A stretch of 24,775 bases of DNA from an uncultured Bacteroidales bacterium. Its GTDB lineage: Bacteria; Bacteroidota; Bacteroidia; Bacteroidales; UBA932. This document shows, one piece after another, positions 14,405 to 22,501 of the stretch. The stretch spans positions 1 to 24,775 of the forward strand of contig CAMNNS010000006.1 in the NCBI GenBank assembly GCA_946545765.1, written 5' to 3'. The stretch's first letter is position 1, and the number at the start of each line of letters is the position of its first letter. The notes beneath the pieces were generated by a model. It saw only the letters and a list, made by a program, of their open reading frames with translations, did not search any database and had not been told where the DNA came from. Made by a program: the position numbers and the translations under genes.

Positions 14405-17230
14405 ATGAAGAAGCTTTTTATTTTAGTTGTATTCTTGATGGTTTGCTCGATCTCTTTCGGGCAATTATTACTTAATCCTCAAGATCAAGTTAAGTTAGAC
14501 CCTAATGTTAGGGTTGGCAAATTAGAAAATGGTCTCACTTATTATATTAGGCATAATGAAATGCCAGATAATAGGGCAGATTTTTATATCGCGACAAATG
14601 TAGGGGCGATAAATGAAACTCCTGCACAAAGAGGGTTGGCTCACTTTTTAGAGCATATGTGTTTTAATGGGAATAAAGATTTTCCTGGGAACACAATGCT
14701 CCCTTATTTAGAGAAAAATGGACTCACTTTTGGGGGTAATATTAACGCAATGACAGGTGTAGAACAAACAATATATACTTTCTATAATGTTCCTACTCAA
14801 AACCCTGGGTTAATAGACACAACTTTATTAATACTTCAGAATGATGCCTATTTTGTAACTAACGATTTTGAGGAGATAGAGAAGGAGAGAGGAGTTATTA
14901 TAGAGGAGTGGAGAAGTGGAAACAGCGCACAGCGTAGAGCTCAAGAGGAGTTATTCAAAGTATTATTTAAAGGGACAAAGTATGAGAATTGTAATGTAAT
15001 TGGTGATGAGGAGTGTCTATTATCTTTTGCCCCTGAGGAATTAGTTAAATTTTATAAAACTTGGTATTATCCGGGAAATCAGGCTATTATTGTTGTTGGA
15101 GATGTAGATGTGGATTATATAGAGAATAAAATTAAAGAGTTATTTAGTATTATTCCTAAAAAAGAAGATATTCCTGTAAAAGAGGTTATAACTATACCAG
15201 ATAATGAAGAACCAGTAGCTTGTGTATATTCTGATTCTGAATTATTTATGTCTAATGTGGCTTTGATAATTAAAGGAGAAAGATTCCCAGAGCAGTTAAA
15301 CTCTACAGGGGCAGCAATATTTAAAGAGCTATCGGAGAGCTTAATAGTCTCTATGCTAAATGAAAGACTTTCTGATGCTTCAAAAGAGCCAAATTCTTTA
15401 TTCTCTGATGCTGCTTTTTCTATATCAAAATTGGCTAAGCCTTTGGAAGGTATAAATCTCGTAGCTATTCCAAAAGATAACAACAAATGTATGGAGGCTT
15501 TGGCAGGTGCTATTGATATAGTTCGCCAAGCTACAAAATATGGATTTACAGAGGAGGAATTTAATAGAACAAAGACAGAAATTATAAGAGGTTATCAATC
15601 GAGAGTAGATAATGCTGCTACAAGAAGAAATGGTAGCTATGCGATGGATTATGTTAACCACTTCTTAGAGAATCAACCTTATACAGAGCCTGAATATATT
15701 AAACAAGTGGTTGAACAATATTTGAATATGTTCACTGTAAATTTAATTAATCAAACTCTTGCTCAAGATGAGTTGATAACTAAAAAGAATAGTGTAATAT
15801 ATTATGTGGCACCTAAAAAAGATGGTATTATTGTCCCTACAACAGAGGAGGTTGTATCTGCTTATTTAGAGGCATTAAATCGCGAGGTTGCACCTAAAGA
15901 GAAAGAAGAAGTTTTAGAAGATTTGTTAGATCCTTCAAAGATTCAGAGTGGTAAGATTACTAAAATAGAAGATGGATTCTTAGGTTCTAAAGTCTTGACT
16001 TTGAGTAACAAAATACAAGTTTATCTATATCCTACAGATGTTAGCAAGGATAGAGTTTCTATAGATTTATTCCAAAAAGGAGGATTAGCTCTATTGCCTG
16101 TAGATCTATTGCCACCATTTGAAAGCAATATTAGATCTGTTTATTCATCAGATTTAGGAGTATCTAAATTTACACAGAACCAGTTGTATAAAATGTTAGC
16201 AGGTAAGATTGCTTCCGCTTCTCCTTATATTGGAGAAAATACAAGCGGTATTTCCGCAAGTGGTTCAACAAAAGATTTAGAGACTATTTTCCAGCTTGCT
16301 TATTTGCAATATACAGAGCCAAGATGTGAAGATGCAGACTTTAATAGATGTGTAGATCAATTAAAACTTCTTGTTGGTCAGTTGGATAGCAATCCTGATA
16401 TTAAATTTTCAAAGATGCTTTTATATACAATGTCAAATAACCATCCTCGTACACAATTTATAAGTGCTGAACTATTAGAAAAAGCTACAGCGGATAAGGT
16501 GAGAAAGGCTTATAGCACATTCTTAAATGATGCTGTTGGGGCTAAAATGATTATGGTTGGAGACTTTGAAATAGAGGCAGTTAAGCCACTAATAGAGAAA
16601 TATATAGCTTCTCTCCCTGTAAAATCTGAGAAAGAGCGTGAAATTGTGAATCATAAAATGATCCCTCCTAAGGGTAAAATTGATGTAATAGAGAGTTTTG
16701 AGATGCAAAATCCTAAAACATCTACAGCTATAGTTTATTCAGGTGATATGGATTATACCCTTGAAAACTCATTAAAAATCGGAGCTTATGGCTATATAAT
16801 GAGTATGAGATTTACAGAAAGTTTAAGAGAGGAAGATGGCGGCACATATTCTCCAAGTGCAAGTGGCTCACTAACAGGTAGATTAAACCCAATGTATTCA
16901 TTCTCTGTTAGCTACCAGACTCAATTTGAAAAATCTGAAGGTTTGTTAAAGAAAGTTTATGACGGAGTTGCAAAAATAGCAGAAGAGGGACCATCTGACG
17001 AAGAGTTAGCTAAGGCTAAAGAGATGTATAAGAAGAGAATATCTGAAAATAAAAAATCTTTAAGCTATTGGAGCAACTTATTAGAGAGTTATTACCGTTA
17101 TAATGAGGATAGAAGAATTACAGAGGAATTGATTGATAAAGTAATAACAAAAGAGAATATACATAATATAGCAAAAATGATTGCTAATAGTGAGAATAGA
17201 ATAAATGTAACTTTAAATCCTAATAAGTAG
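14405..17230 (+). CDS. M16 family zinc metallopeptidase (PqqL/insulinase-like)
   Basis: 941 residues with a signal peptide (cleavage near Gly19-Gln20), so a periplasmic or exported enzyme. The inverted zinc motif is intact: HFLEH at 80-84 (His80, Glu83 catalytic, His84) with the third ligand Glu161 in EKERGVIIEEW, 77 residues on, as expected for M16. The protein has two M16 halves joined by a linker near residues 500-535; the C-terminal half lacks HxxEH but keeps the substrate-contacting REEDGGTYSPSASGS segment. This two-half, about 940-residue form is common in Bacteroidetes and resembles PqqL. It probably degrades peptides or small proteins in the periplasm. It is divergent from the two-component system and followed after 60 bp by an OmpA-family gene. 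Confidence 0.95.
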   Translation: MKKLFILVVFLMVCSISFGQLLLNPQDQVKLDPNVRVGKLENGLTYYIRHNEMPDNRADFYIATNVGAINETPAQRGLAHFLEHMCFNGNKDFPGNTMLPYLEKNGLTFGGNINAMTGVEQTIYTFYNVPTQNPGLIDTTLLILQNDAYFVTNDFEEIEKERGVIIEEWRSGNSAQRRAQEELFKVLFKGTKYENCNVIGDEECLLSFAPEELVKFYKTWYYPGNQAIIVVGDVDVDYIENKIKELFSIIPKKEDIPVKEVITIPDNEEPVACVYSDSELFMSNVALIIKGERFPEQLNSTGAAIFKELSESLIVSMLNERLSDASKEPNSLFSDAAFSISKLAKPLEGINLVAIPKDNNKCMEALAGAIDIVRQATKYGFTEEEFNRTKTEIIRGYQSRVDNAATRRNGSYAMDYVNHFLENQPYTEPEYIKQVVEQYLNMFTVNLINQTLAQDELITKKNSVIYYVAPKKDGIIVPTTEEVVSAYLEALNREVAPKEKEEVLEDLLDPSKIQSGKITKIEDGFLGSKVLTLSNKIQVYLYPTDVSKDRVSIDLFQKGGLALLPVDLLPPFESNIRSVYSSDLGVSKFTQNQLYKMLAGKIASASPYIGENTSGISASGSTKDLETIFQLAYLQYTEPRCEDADFNRCVDQLKLLVGQLDSNPDIKFSKMLLYTMSNNHPRTQFISAELLEKATADKVRKAYSTFLNDAVGAKMIMVGDFEIEAVKPLIEKYIASLPVKSEKEREIVNHKMIPPKGKIDVIESFEMQNPKTSTAIVYSGDMDYTLENSLKIGAYGYIMSMRFTESLREEDGGTYSPSASGSLTGRLNPMYSFSVSYQTQFEKSEGLLKKVYDGVAKIAEEGPSDEELAKAKEMYKKRISENKKSLSYWSNLLESYYRYNEDRRITEELIDKVITKENIHNIAKMIANSENRINVTLNPNK

Positions 17231-17249
17231 AATTTATAATAAGAATTGT

Positions 17250-17257
17250 TATATTTG
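17250..17257 (+). promoter_or_regulatory. -7 promoter box of the OmpA-family gene
   Basis: TATATTTG, 33 bp before the ATG at 17291. It suggests the gene has a promoter of its own in addition to read-through from the peptidase. Confidence 0.5.
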
Positions 17258-17290
17258 TAAGATAGAATATTAACCAAAATTATATATAAT

Positions 17291-18457
17291 ATGAAAATTA
17301 ATAGAATTATTTTAACATTGTGTTTTGTGGCAGTTTCTTTTGCTACAGTTAATGCACAATTAGTGAAAGGAGCTGAGGCTCAAACTAAAAGAGGTCCATA
17401 TGAAACTAATGGATTCTTTGATAATGTTTTCATTGGAGTTGCTGGTGGTTTTAATTACTACCAAGGAGAAAATGACTCATACCTTGATTTAAAAGATAGA
17501 TTAGCACCAGCTGTAAATGCTTATATAGGAAAATGGTTTACTCCAAGCGTAGGTTTAAGAATTGGTTACTATGGTTTTAGAGCAAAAGGTTTTACTATTG
17601 ATCAATCAAATCCTTTTATAGATGAGAATAAGGACCATGGCTATCTTCAAAGATTTAATATTAACAATGTTAGAGCAGATTTGATGTGGAACTTATCAAA
17701 TGCTATAGGTGGTTACAGAGCAGATAGATTTTATAGCTTTGCTCCTTATTTTGGTACAGGTGTAGCTTGGAGTGGTTCTAAACACAAAGTTGCTGGTTCT
17801 CATCATAGAAGAACAGAACTTGCTCACACTCTCGGTCTTTACAATATGTTTAGAGTATGCAATGGTTTAAATGTAACTTTAGACATTAGCCAAACTTATG
17901 TAAATGAGCGTTTTGACAATGAAGTTGCAGATTCAAGAAAAGAGTTTATAGGGACTATTGCTTTAGGTCTTGCTTATAGCTTTAAAAACAGAGAGTTCTC
18001 AAGAGCTCATGGTGCTGTTGATGTAACTCCTTACACTTCTAAAATTAAAGATTTAGAGGCTGCTTTACGTGATGCTAATAACCGTCCTGCAAAAGAGGTT
18101 ATCAAAGAGGTTATTGTAGAGAAAGAGAAAAATGTGCTTCATCCTACTCCAGTAGCACTATTCTTCCCTATTGGTAGATCTACTTTAGATGCTACTCAAC
18201 TTATGAACTTAGATTTCTATGTTAAGAATGCAATCCAAGCAGATCCTAACCATGTATTTACTTTAACTGGTTCAGCTGATAGTGCAACAGGAACAACTAA
18301 GATCAATGATAGATTAGGAGAAAAAAGAGTTCAAGTAGTTTATGATCTTCTTGTTCAAAAGTATGGCATTAACCCAGACAGATTAGTTAAGAAATCTATA
18401 GGTGGTACAGATAAGTATGGCGTTGACAGACTAAATCGTTGCGTTGTTATTGAGTAA
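17291..18457 (+). CDS. OmpA-family outer-membrane protein
   Basis: 388 residues. A signal peptide (MKINRIILTLCFVAVSFATVNA, then Gln) is followed by a beta-barrel-like region (about 40-245) with many aromatic strands. A coiled linker (DLEAALRDANNRPAKEVIKEVIVEKEK) leads to a C-terminal OmpA/MotB peptidoglycan-binding domain (about 278-388) with FFPIGRSTLDATQ, LTGSADSATGTTKINDRLGEKRVQVVYDLL and a final DRLNRCVVIE. Such proteins tie the outer membrane to peptidoglycan and are abundant in Bacteroidetes (the P. gingivalis Pgm6/7 type is comparable in architecture). Codon use is uniform and U-ending, consistent with high expression. A strong terminator follows. Confidence 0.93.
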   Translation: MKINRIILTLCFVAVSFATVNAQLVKGAEAQTKRGPYETNGFFDNVFIGVAGGFNYYQGENDSYLDLKDRLAPAVNAYIGKWFTPSVGLRIGYYGFRAKGFTIDQSNPFIDENKDHGYLQRFNINNVRADLMWNLSNAIGGYRADRFYSFAPYFGTGVAWSGSKHKVAGSHHRRTELAHTLGLYNMFRVCNGLNVTLDISQTYVNERFDNEVADSRKEFIGTIALGLAYSFKNREFSRAHGAVDVTPYTSKIKDLEAALRDANNRPAKEVIKEVIVEKEKNVLHPTPVALFFPIGRSTLDATQLMNLDFYVKNAIQADPNHVFTLTGSADSATGTTKINDRLGEKRVQVVYDLLVQKYGINPDRLVKKSIGGTDKYGVDRLNRCVVIE

Positions 18458-18474
18458 CACTCTATAAAAATTTT

Positions 18475-18510
18475 AAAAGTGGCTACCATCTAATGGTGGC
18501 CACTTTTTTT
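18475..18510 (+). terminator. Terminator after the OmpA-family gene
   Basis: 15-bp stem (18475-18489 with 18493-18507, one G-T pair) with a 3-nt loop, ending in a T run to 18510. Confidence 0.9.
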
Positions 18511-18528
18511 ATGATAAATCTCTTTTCT

Positions 18529-18536
18529 TATATTTG
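18529..18536 (+). promoter_or_regulatory. -7 promoter box of the LPS-kinase/glycosyltransferase operon
   Basis: TATATTTG, 24 bp before the ATG at 18561, directly after the OmpA terminator. Confidence 0.5.
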
Positions 18537-18560
18537 TGCTTTAGATAATATAATAAAATA

Positions 18561-19331
18561 ATGAAAGTTATAATTAACCCTAAATACTCTTTCTTAGAGA
18601 ATTTTATATATTCTGTTTTTGATAGGACATATAGTGTTGAGGAAACTTATCGTGATAAAAGAAATAAAGTAGAGGATACAACTATTGATGGGGTGAGGCT
18701 TGTTATTAAGTTTTTTAAAAAGCCAACAGAGTTTAATAGAGTTGTCTATACTTGGTTTCGCCCAACAAAGGCTAAAAGAAGTTATGAAAACTCTATGAAA
18801 TTATTAGAAATGGGTTATATCGTTCCCGAGCCGATAGCTTATTTAGAGAAGAAAAAGGGGTTGTTTTTTCATACAGGTTGTTATATTTCGTTATATACAG
18901 ATTGTAGGTCTGTTAGAGATTTTTGTTCTATTACTCCGAATAGTTATCAAGAGTATGAAAAGATTAAGAAGTTTATTAACAATATTGCCTCATTTAGTGC
19001 TAAGTTGCATAATGACGGCATTTTACATAATGATTATAATATAGACAATATTTTATATAAAGAGGGGGAGAATGGATATGAGTTTATCCTTTTGGATTTA
19101 AATAGGTTGAAATTCAATAATAAGTCTAAAATGAAATCTGCCAAAGATATTAGTAATATGCACTTTAATCATTTTGTTTTGATCTCTATCATTGATGAAT
19201 ATTGCAGGTTAAGAAAATTGGATCCCCTTGAAATGATTGTTAAGGTGGTAAAGAGAAGGGCAGATTATAGTAAAAAAGAGAGGTTAAAAAATCTGATATT
19301 CTCACCTCTCGGATTAAGAAAAGAGGCTTAA
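18561..19331 (+). CDS. Lipopolysaccharide kinase-like protein (Kdo/InaA-type kinase fold)
   Basis: 256 residues of small protein-kinase-like fold. Visible elements are the beta-3 lysine in RLVIKFF (Lys50), a catalytic loop ILHNDYNIDNIL (His156-Asn-Asp158, with Asn163 as metal ligand) and LLDLNR (Asp179) in the DFG place. This is the pattern of the KdkA/WaaP/InaA group, whose members phosphorylate Kdo or heptose in the LPS inner core; Bacteroidetes have many such proteins. HND instead of HGD is a mild variation. The substrate is inferred from family only. It is the first of two genes, 12 bp before a glycosyltransferase, which supports a role in lipopolysaccharide or surface-glycan modification. 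Confidence 0.85.
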   Translation: MKVIINPKYSFLENFIYSVFDRTYSVEETYRDKRNKVEDTTIDGVRLVIKFFKKPTEFNRVVYTWFRPTKAKRSYENSMKLLEMGYIVPEPIAYLEKKKGLFFHTGCYISLYTDCRSVRDFCSITPNSYQEYEKIKKFINNIASFSAKLHNDGILHNDYNIDNILYKEGENGYEFILLDLNRLKFNNKSKMKSAKDISNMHFNHFVLISIIDEYCRLRKLDPLEMIVKVVKRRADYSKKERLKNLIFSPLGLRKEA

Positions 19332-19343
19332 TTTGAGGACATT

Positions 19344-20171
19344 ATGGAGAAAGAAGTTACAGTTGTTATACCTATTTACACGGTTAATCTTAATAGGTTT
19401 GAGCGGTTCTCTCTGAACACTTGTTTTTCTACACTATCTAAATATGATATAGTAATTATTAAGCCCAATTCTTTAGATTTATCTCCATTAGATTCTATTT
19501 TGCACGATAAAAATTTTAGCGTTGAGTCTTTTGATGATAGTTTTTTTATTGGTAGAAAAGGGTATAATAAGCTGATGTTAAGCACGATATTTTATGAGAG
19601 ATTTATCGGGAGTAGATACATTTTAATATATCAAACAGATGTAATTGTTTTTAAAGATGATTTATATAAATGGTGTTCTACCGGATACGATTATATTGGT
19701 GCCCCTTGGTTGCCCGATAAAAGAGGTTGGTTGGACAAAAAGTTTCCTTATATAATTGATTGGTTTTTAAGATATAATATCTCTAAAATAACCCCTTTTT
19801 TTCACTCTATGAAGATGAAATTTAAAGTTGGTAACGGGGGATTATCACTAAGAAAAGTTTCAACTTTTATACAAGTTTTACAAGAACATAATTCTTTGGC
19901 AGAATTTTATTGGAAACACTCTACAAAACCATGTTATTATGAGGATGTTTTCTGGTCTAAAATGGCAATAAATATCCCTTCTTATAAAGAGGCGGCATTT
20001 TTCTCATGGGAGAGTCATATCCCTACCGCAGAGTATTTAACAAATGGGGAATTACCTTTTGGCGTTCATGCTTTTTATAAACCAAAGCAAAAGAAATATT
20101 TATTAAAATATATTGATTTAGATTCTGTTAATGAGGAGGGGGAGATAAAAAATAAAAGCCCTAAAAATTAG
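19344..20171 (+). CDS. DUF5672-type glycosyltransferase
   Basis: 275 residues. Motifs fit the DUF5672 family of putative GT-A glycosyltransferases: YILIYQTDVIVF (Thr98-Asp99 in the DxD place), YDYIGAPWLP (116-124), KVGNGGLSLRK (161-171), YYEDVFWS (198-205) and LPFGVHAF (237-244). Such enzymes are linked to surface polysaccharide or LPS synthesis; donor and acceptor are not known. It lies 12 bp after the LPS kinase-like gene. The stop codon is inside the terminator hairpin shared with the opposing tRNA gene, and the last 11 residues (NEEGEIKNKSPKN region) are hydrophilic. Confidence 0.85.
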   Translation: MEKEVTVVIPIYTVNLNRFERFSLNTCFSTLSKYDIVIIKPNSLDLSPLDSILHDKNFSVESFDDSFFIGRKGYNKLMLSTIFYERFIGSRYILIYQTDVIVFKDDLYKWCSTGYDYIGAPWLPDKRGWLDKKFPYIIDWFLRYNISKITPFFHSMKMKFKVGNGGLSLRKVSTFIQVLQEHNSLAEFYWKHSTKPCYYEDVFWSKMAINIPSYKEAAFFSWESHIPTAEYLTNGELPFGVHAFYKPKQKKYLLKYIDLDSVNEEGEIKNKSPKN

Positions 20172-20180
20172 GACTTTTAT
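20152..20180. terminator. Bidirectional terminator overlapping the glycosyltransferase stop
   Basis: ATAAAAG-c-CCTA / TAGG-a-CTTTTAT hairpin with a 5-nt loop. The stop codon TAG (20169-20171) is part of the second arm. On the minus strand a T-rich tract follows, so it also ends the tRNA-Asn transcript, whose mature 3' end is only 4 bp away. Confidence 0.75.
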
Positions 20181-20183
20181 ATG

Positions 20184-20257
20184 CGCCTGCACAAGGACTT
20201 GAACCTAGGACCCCATGATTAACAGTCATGTGCTCTAACCAACTGAGCTATGCAGGC
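20184..20257 (-). tRNA. tRNA-Asn (anticodon GTT)
   Basis: 74 nt on the minus strand. A 7-bp acceptor stem (GCCTGCA/TGCAGGC), D arm GCTC-AGTTGGTTA-GAGC, anticodon arm CATGA-CTGTTAA-TCATG with anticodon GTT, and T arm CTAGG-TTCAAGT-CCTTG, with discriminator base G. The second T-stem pair is a T-T mismatch. The 3' CCA is not encoded. A full promoter lies just upstream. Confidence 0.95.
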
Positions 20258-20282
20258 AAGCAATTATTTGCTTTTGGGATTG

Positions 20283-20314
20283 CAAAAGTAGAATTTTTTT
20301 TAATATGTTCCAAA
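20283..20314 (-). promoter_or_regulatory. Promoter of tRNA-Asn
   Basis: Minus strand: TTTG (20311-20314), a 20-bp spacer, TACTTTTG (20283-20290), matching TTTG-N19-21-TAnnTTTG. It is back-to-back with the promoter of the HU-like gene. Confidence 0.8.
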
Positions 20315-20331
20315 TCTTTTATAAAATAATT

Positions 20332-20339
20332 TAACTTTG
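20332..20339 (+). promoter_or_regulatory. -7 promoter box of the HU-like gene
   Basis: TAACTTTG, matching TAnnTTTG, with only 8 bp between it and the ATG at 20348. The transcript would be nearly leaderless. No good -33 box is visible. Confidence 0.45.
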
Positions 20340-20347
20340 TAATTGTC

Positions 20348-21199
20348 ATGGATTCAAAAATATTATCAGAAATAATTCTAAAAGAGCTTAAAGCTAATTG
20401 TAAGGTGGTTTTTCCACACTTTGGTACTTTGGAATATAAAGAAGAGCCCTCTTATTTTTCAAAGGATGAAAAAACCTTGTATCCACCAACAATTAAGATT
20501 GAGTTTGTCAGTTCAGATGTAAAAGATAACGATACATTATACAAAGAATACTCAAACGGGGCTTCTATAGACTTAGAAGATTCTAAAAATCAAATCGATG
20601 AGTATGTAAATAAACTTATCGATGAGTTAAATAAAGGTAATATATTTGAAATTTGTGGGGTAGGGACTTTTAAGAAAGAATCTGGCATTGTGCTATTTGA
20701 GGCAGGTTCCGAAATGGTGGGAGATAAAGAGAGCTATGGGTTAGAAGAGATAGATCTGGAGAAAATGTATAACGGAAGCAAGGAGGAAGGATCTTTAGAA
20801 AATGTTGATAATAAAGAAAATGTACTTGTTGAGGGTGATGTAGTAGATGTAATTCTAAATGATAGAGTAGATAGCACAGGTGCAGATACTCAAGAAATTT
20901 CTGTAGAAGAACAAGGGGATATTGCAGGTAATAAGGAAAAAGAGTTGATTGAGGCAGAAGCAGGCAGAGTTGAAATGAAAGAAGTCAAAGAGAAAGAAAT
21001 TGTAGAAAATAAAGTAAATAAGGATAAACAAGAATCCATTTCTATAACTTTAAAGATATTATTGTGGTTAGTAGCAATAATTGTAGTAATAACCATTCTA
21101 ATATTTCTAATCTATCTGTTTAAAGATTCACTATCGCCAGTATTGCAAAAAATACTCTACACAAAAGAGGAATTGGAGATTATAAATTATAAGATTTAG
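20348..21199 (+). CDS. Membrane-anchored HU/CCDC81-type DNA-binding-like protein
   Basis: 283 residues. The N-terminal part resembles the two-piece HU domain of the Bacteroidetes CCDC81 type: a first unit at about 1-70 (VVFPHFGTLEYKEEPSYFSKDEKTLYPPTIKIEF) and a second at about 80-118 (IDEYVNKLIDELNKGNIFEICGVGTFKKES). A long acidic, disordered region (120-225) is followed by a single membrane helix (about 235-258) and a short C-terminal tail of 25 residues. Relatives usually carry a SPOR domain after the helix, which would bind septal peptidoglycan; none is present here. I infer a role in anchoring or cell division, without proof. It is divergent from tRNA-Asn. Confidence 0.75.
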   Translation: MDSKILSEIILKELKANCKVVFPHFGTLEYKEEPSYFSKDEKTLYPPTIKIEFVSSDVKDNDTLYKEYSNGASIDLEDSKNQIDEYVNKLIDELNKGNIFEICGVGTFKKESGIVLFEAGSEMVGDKESYGLEEIDLEKMYNGSKEEGSLENVDNKENVLVEGDVVDVILNDRVDSTGADTQEISVEEQGDIAGNKEKELIEAEAGRVEMKEVKEKEIVENKVNKDKQESISITLKILLWLVAIIVVITILIFLIYLFKDSLSPVLQKILYTKEELEIINYKI

Positions 21200-21310
21200 A
21201 GTGTAATCGGGGAGGTATTTACTTAGTCCTTGCTTATATGAGTATTGATTCTTTTGATAATAACGAATTCGCTAATTCCCTGCAGAAAGCTCGGAGTTAC
21301 GCAGCCAGCT
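21200..21310. other. Gap between HU-like and Fic genes
   Basis: 111 bp between two convergent genes. No hairpin terminator is visible. Base composition changes within it, from AT-rich up to about 21255 to a more G+C-rich stretch that continues into the Fic gene, so it may include one edge of an acquired segment. Confidence 0.4.
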
Positions 21311-22438
21311 TCAGAGACATCTAGTAATAAAACTCCAATAACCATTTCGCTTGCCGTTCACTCGTTGCAAAATGTTTTTCTCCTGCAAGGCAATAGTAAT
21401 AGACTTGACTGTTCGCTCAGACTTTCCAATCTCAGCAGCAATCTCTTTTTGAGTGGCAGATGGCCTCTTTTGCACTATGCGGAGTACTGCGACCTCTTCC
21501 AAAGTGCAATTTTTGCACTTTGTAGGCAACTCATCACCCATTTTTGCACTTTTGATTTCGTGATTTACACTTTGAAATAGTGTATCACTTTCGACTTTGT
21601 CCCAATCAATATGCATAATCCTATTTCTTAGGTCATGTTCCTCACCAAGCAACATGCTACGGAAAAATCTCTCCAGATATATAGTTGTCTCAGTGATTCC
21701 TTTAGTCAGGTCTGTATAGTTGGCCCGAACCAAAGCATTTCGGAAATACCAGGAGTTCTCTGCAAACACATCGTTAACAACGTTGAAACCTAAAGTGCGC
21801 AGGTACTTTATCATAAATACGGCCGTTGTGCGTGTATTCCCTTCACAGAAAGCATGAACTTGCCAGAGGTTAGCACAGAAACGTGTCAGATGGCGAATGG
21901 CATCATCAACATTCAAATTGGCATAGTTGAACTCGCGTTCCTGTCCCATATCATAATTCAATGTGTCGCTAATGGTGTCAGCACTGGCATAATACACCGT
22001 CTTGCCACCAAGGACCCATTCATTTTTCGTAATATTGTAGTCGCGAATGCGGCCAGCCAGTTTGTAGATACCTTCAAATAAACGGCGGTGTATCGAAACC
22101 AACTGTGCAGGAGTGAACGAAAAAGTTTTCTCCTCTATAAGTTCCGTAATACGCGTAGCTACCTTGTCAGCTTCTTCTGTACGGTCACCTTCAGCCACCT
22201 TACGTCCTGATACTGACTTATAGTAAAAATCTATCAGTTGCTTCGCTTCATAAATACTGATATTTCCCTCAATATGTCGTTTGGCTGTATCGAGCAAATA
22301 TTCAGATGTCTGAAGTCTATCAACCTGTTGCAGGCCGATTGCTACCTTCCATGCTTCACTACGCTCACGTTGTTGTGGCTCTCCTTGGCGGATGTATTCA
22401 TCCAATCCATGTATTCTATATTTTTGTTCGTCACTCAT
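21311..22438 (-). CDS. Fic-domain protein with VbhA-like N-terminus and winged-helix C-terminus
   Basis: 375 residues from the ATG at 22438. A TTG nine codons upstream is possible but less likely. Region 30-75 resembles the VbhA-type antitoxin helix fused to some Fic proteins. The Fic core (about 115-265) has the active loop HAFCEGNTRTTA (195-206): catalytic His195 and the EGN phosphate loop are intact, but the second Arg of the canonical HxFxxGNxRxxR is Ala. The C-terminal 310-369 is a winged helix-turn-helix (ATQKEIAAEIGKSERTVKSI). Fic enzymes transfer AMP or other phosphate-containing groups to proteins. Sample lines have 43-45% G+C by hand count, against 23-35% in neighbouring genes, suggesting horizontal arrival. 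It follows metG in the same frame, 63 nt after its stop codon. Confidence 0.9.
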   Translation of the reverse strand: MSDEQKYRIHGLDEYIRQGEPQQRERSEAWKVAIGLQQVDRLQTSEYLLDTAKRHIEGNISIYEAKQLIDFYYKSVSGRKVAEGDRTEEADKVATRITELIEEKTFSFTPAQLVSIHRRLFEGIYKLAGRIRDYNITKNEWVLGGKTVYYASADTISDTLNYDMGQEREFNYANLNVDDAIRHLTRFCANLWQVHAFCEGNTRTTAVFMIKYLRTLGFNVVNDVFAENSWYFRNALVRANYTDLTKGITETTIYLERFFRSMLLGEEHDLRNRIMHIDWDKVESDTLFQSVNHEIKSAKMGDELPTKCKNCTLEEVAVLRIVQKRPSATQKEIAAEIGKSERTVKSITIALQEKNILQRVNGKRNGYWSFITRCL

Positions 22439-22471
22439 ATTATTTTTTGATTCTATTCTTTGCAATATAGG

Positions 22472-22492
22472 CTTAGCTCCGTTGGAGCGAGC
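22472..22492. repeat. Extra copy of the metG 3' end before the Fic gene
   Basis: 21 bp that match the metG tail at 22511-22531 at 18 positions (the first 12 identical), 39 bp apart and in the same reading frame. On the minus strand it reads Arg-Ser-Asn-Gly-Ala-Lys, against Leu-Ser-Asn-Gly-Ala-Lys in MetG. It also contains a small GCTCC/GGAGC hairpin. Confidence 0.75.
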
Positions 22493-22501
22493 ACTACCTT
22501 C

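Noticed and set aside
15115..15486. 123-codon open frame antisense to the M16 peptidase
   Set aside because: A shadow of the real gene, without start signals or family features.
22439..22465. TTG start of the Fic gene nine codons upstream
   Set aside because: The ATG at 22438 has an AT-rich leader typical here, and the extra residues look like read-through of the junction rather than part of the protein; not fully excluded.
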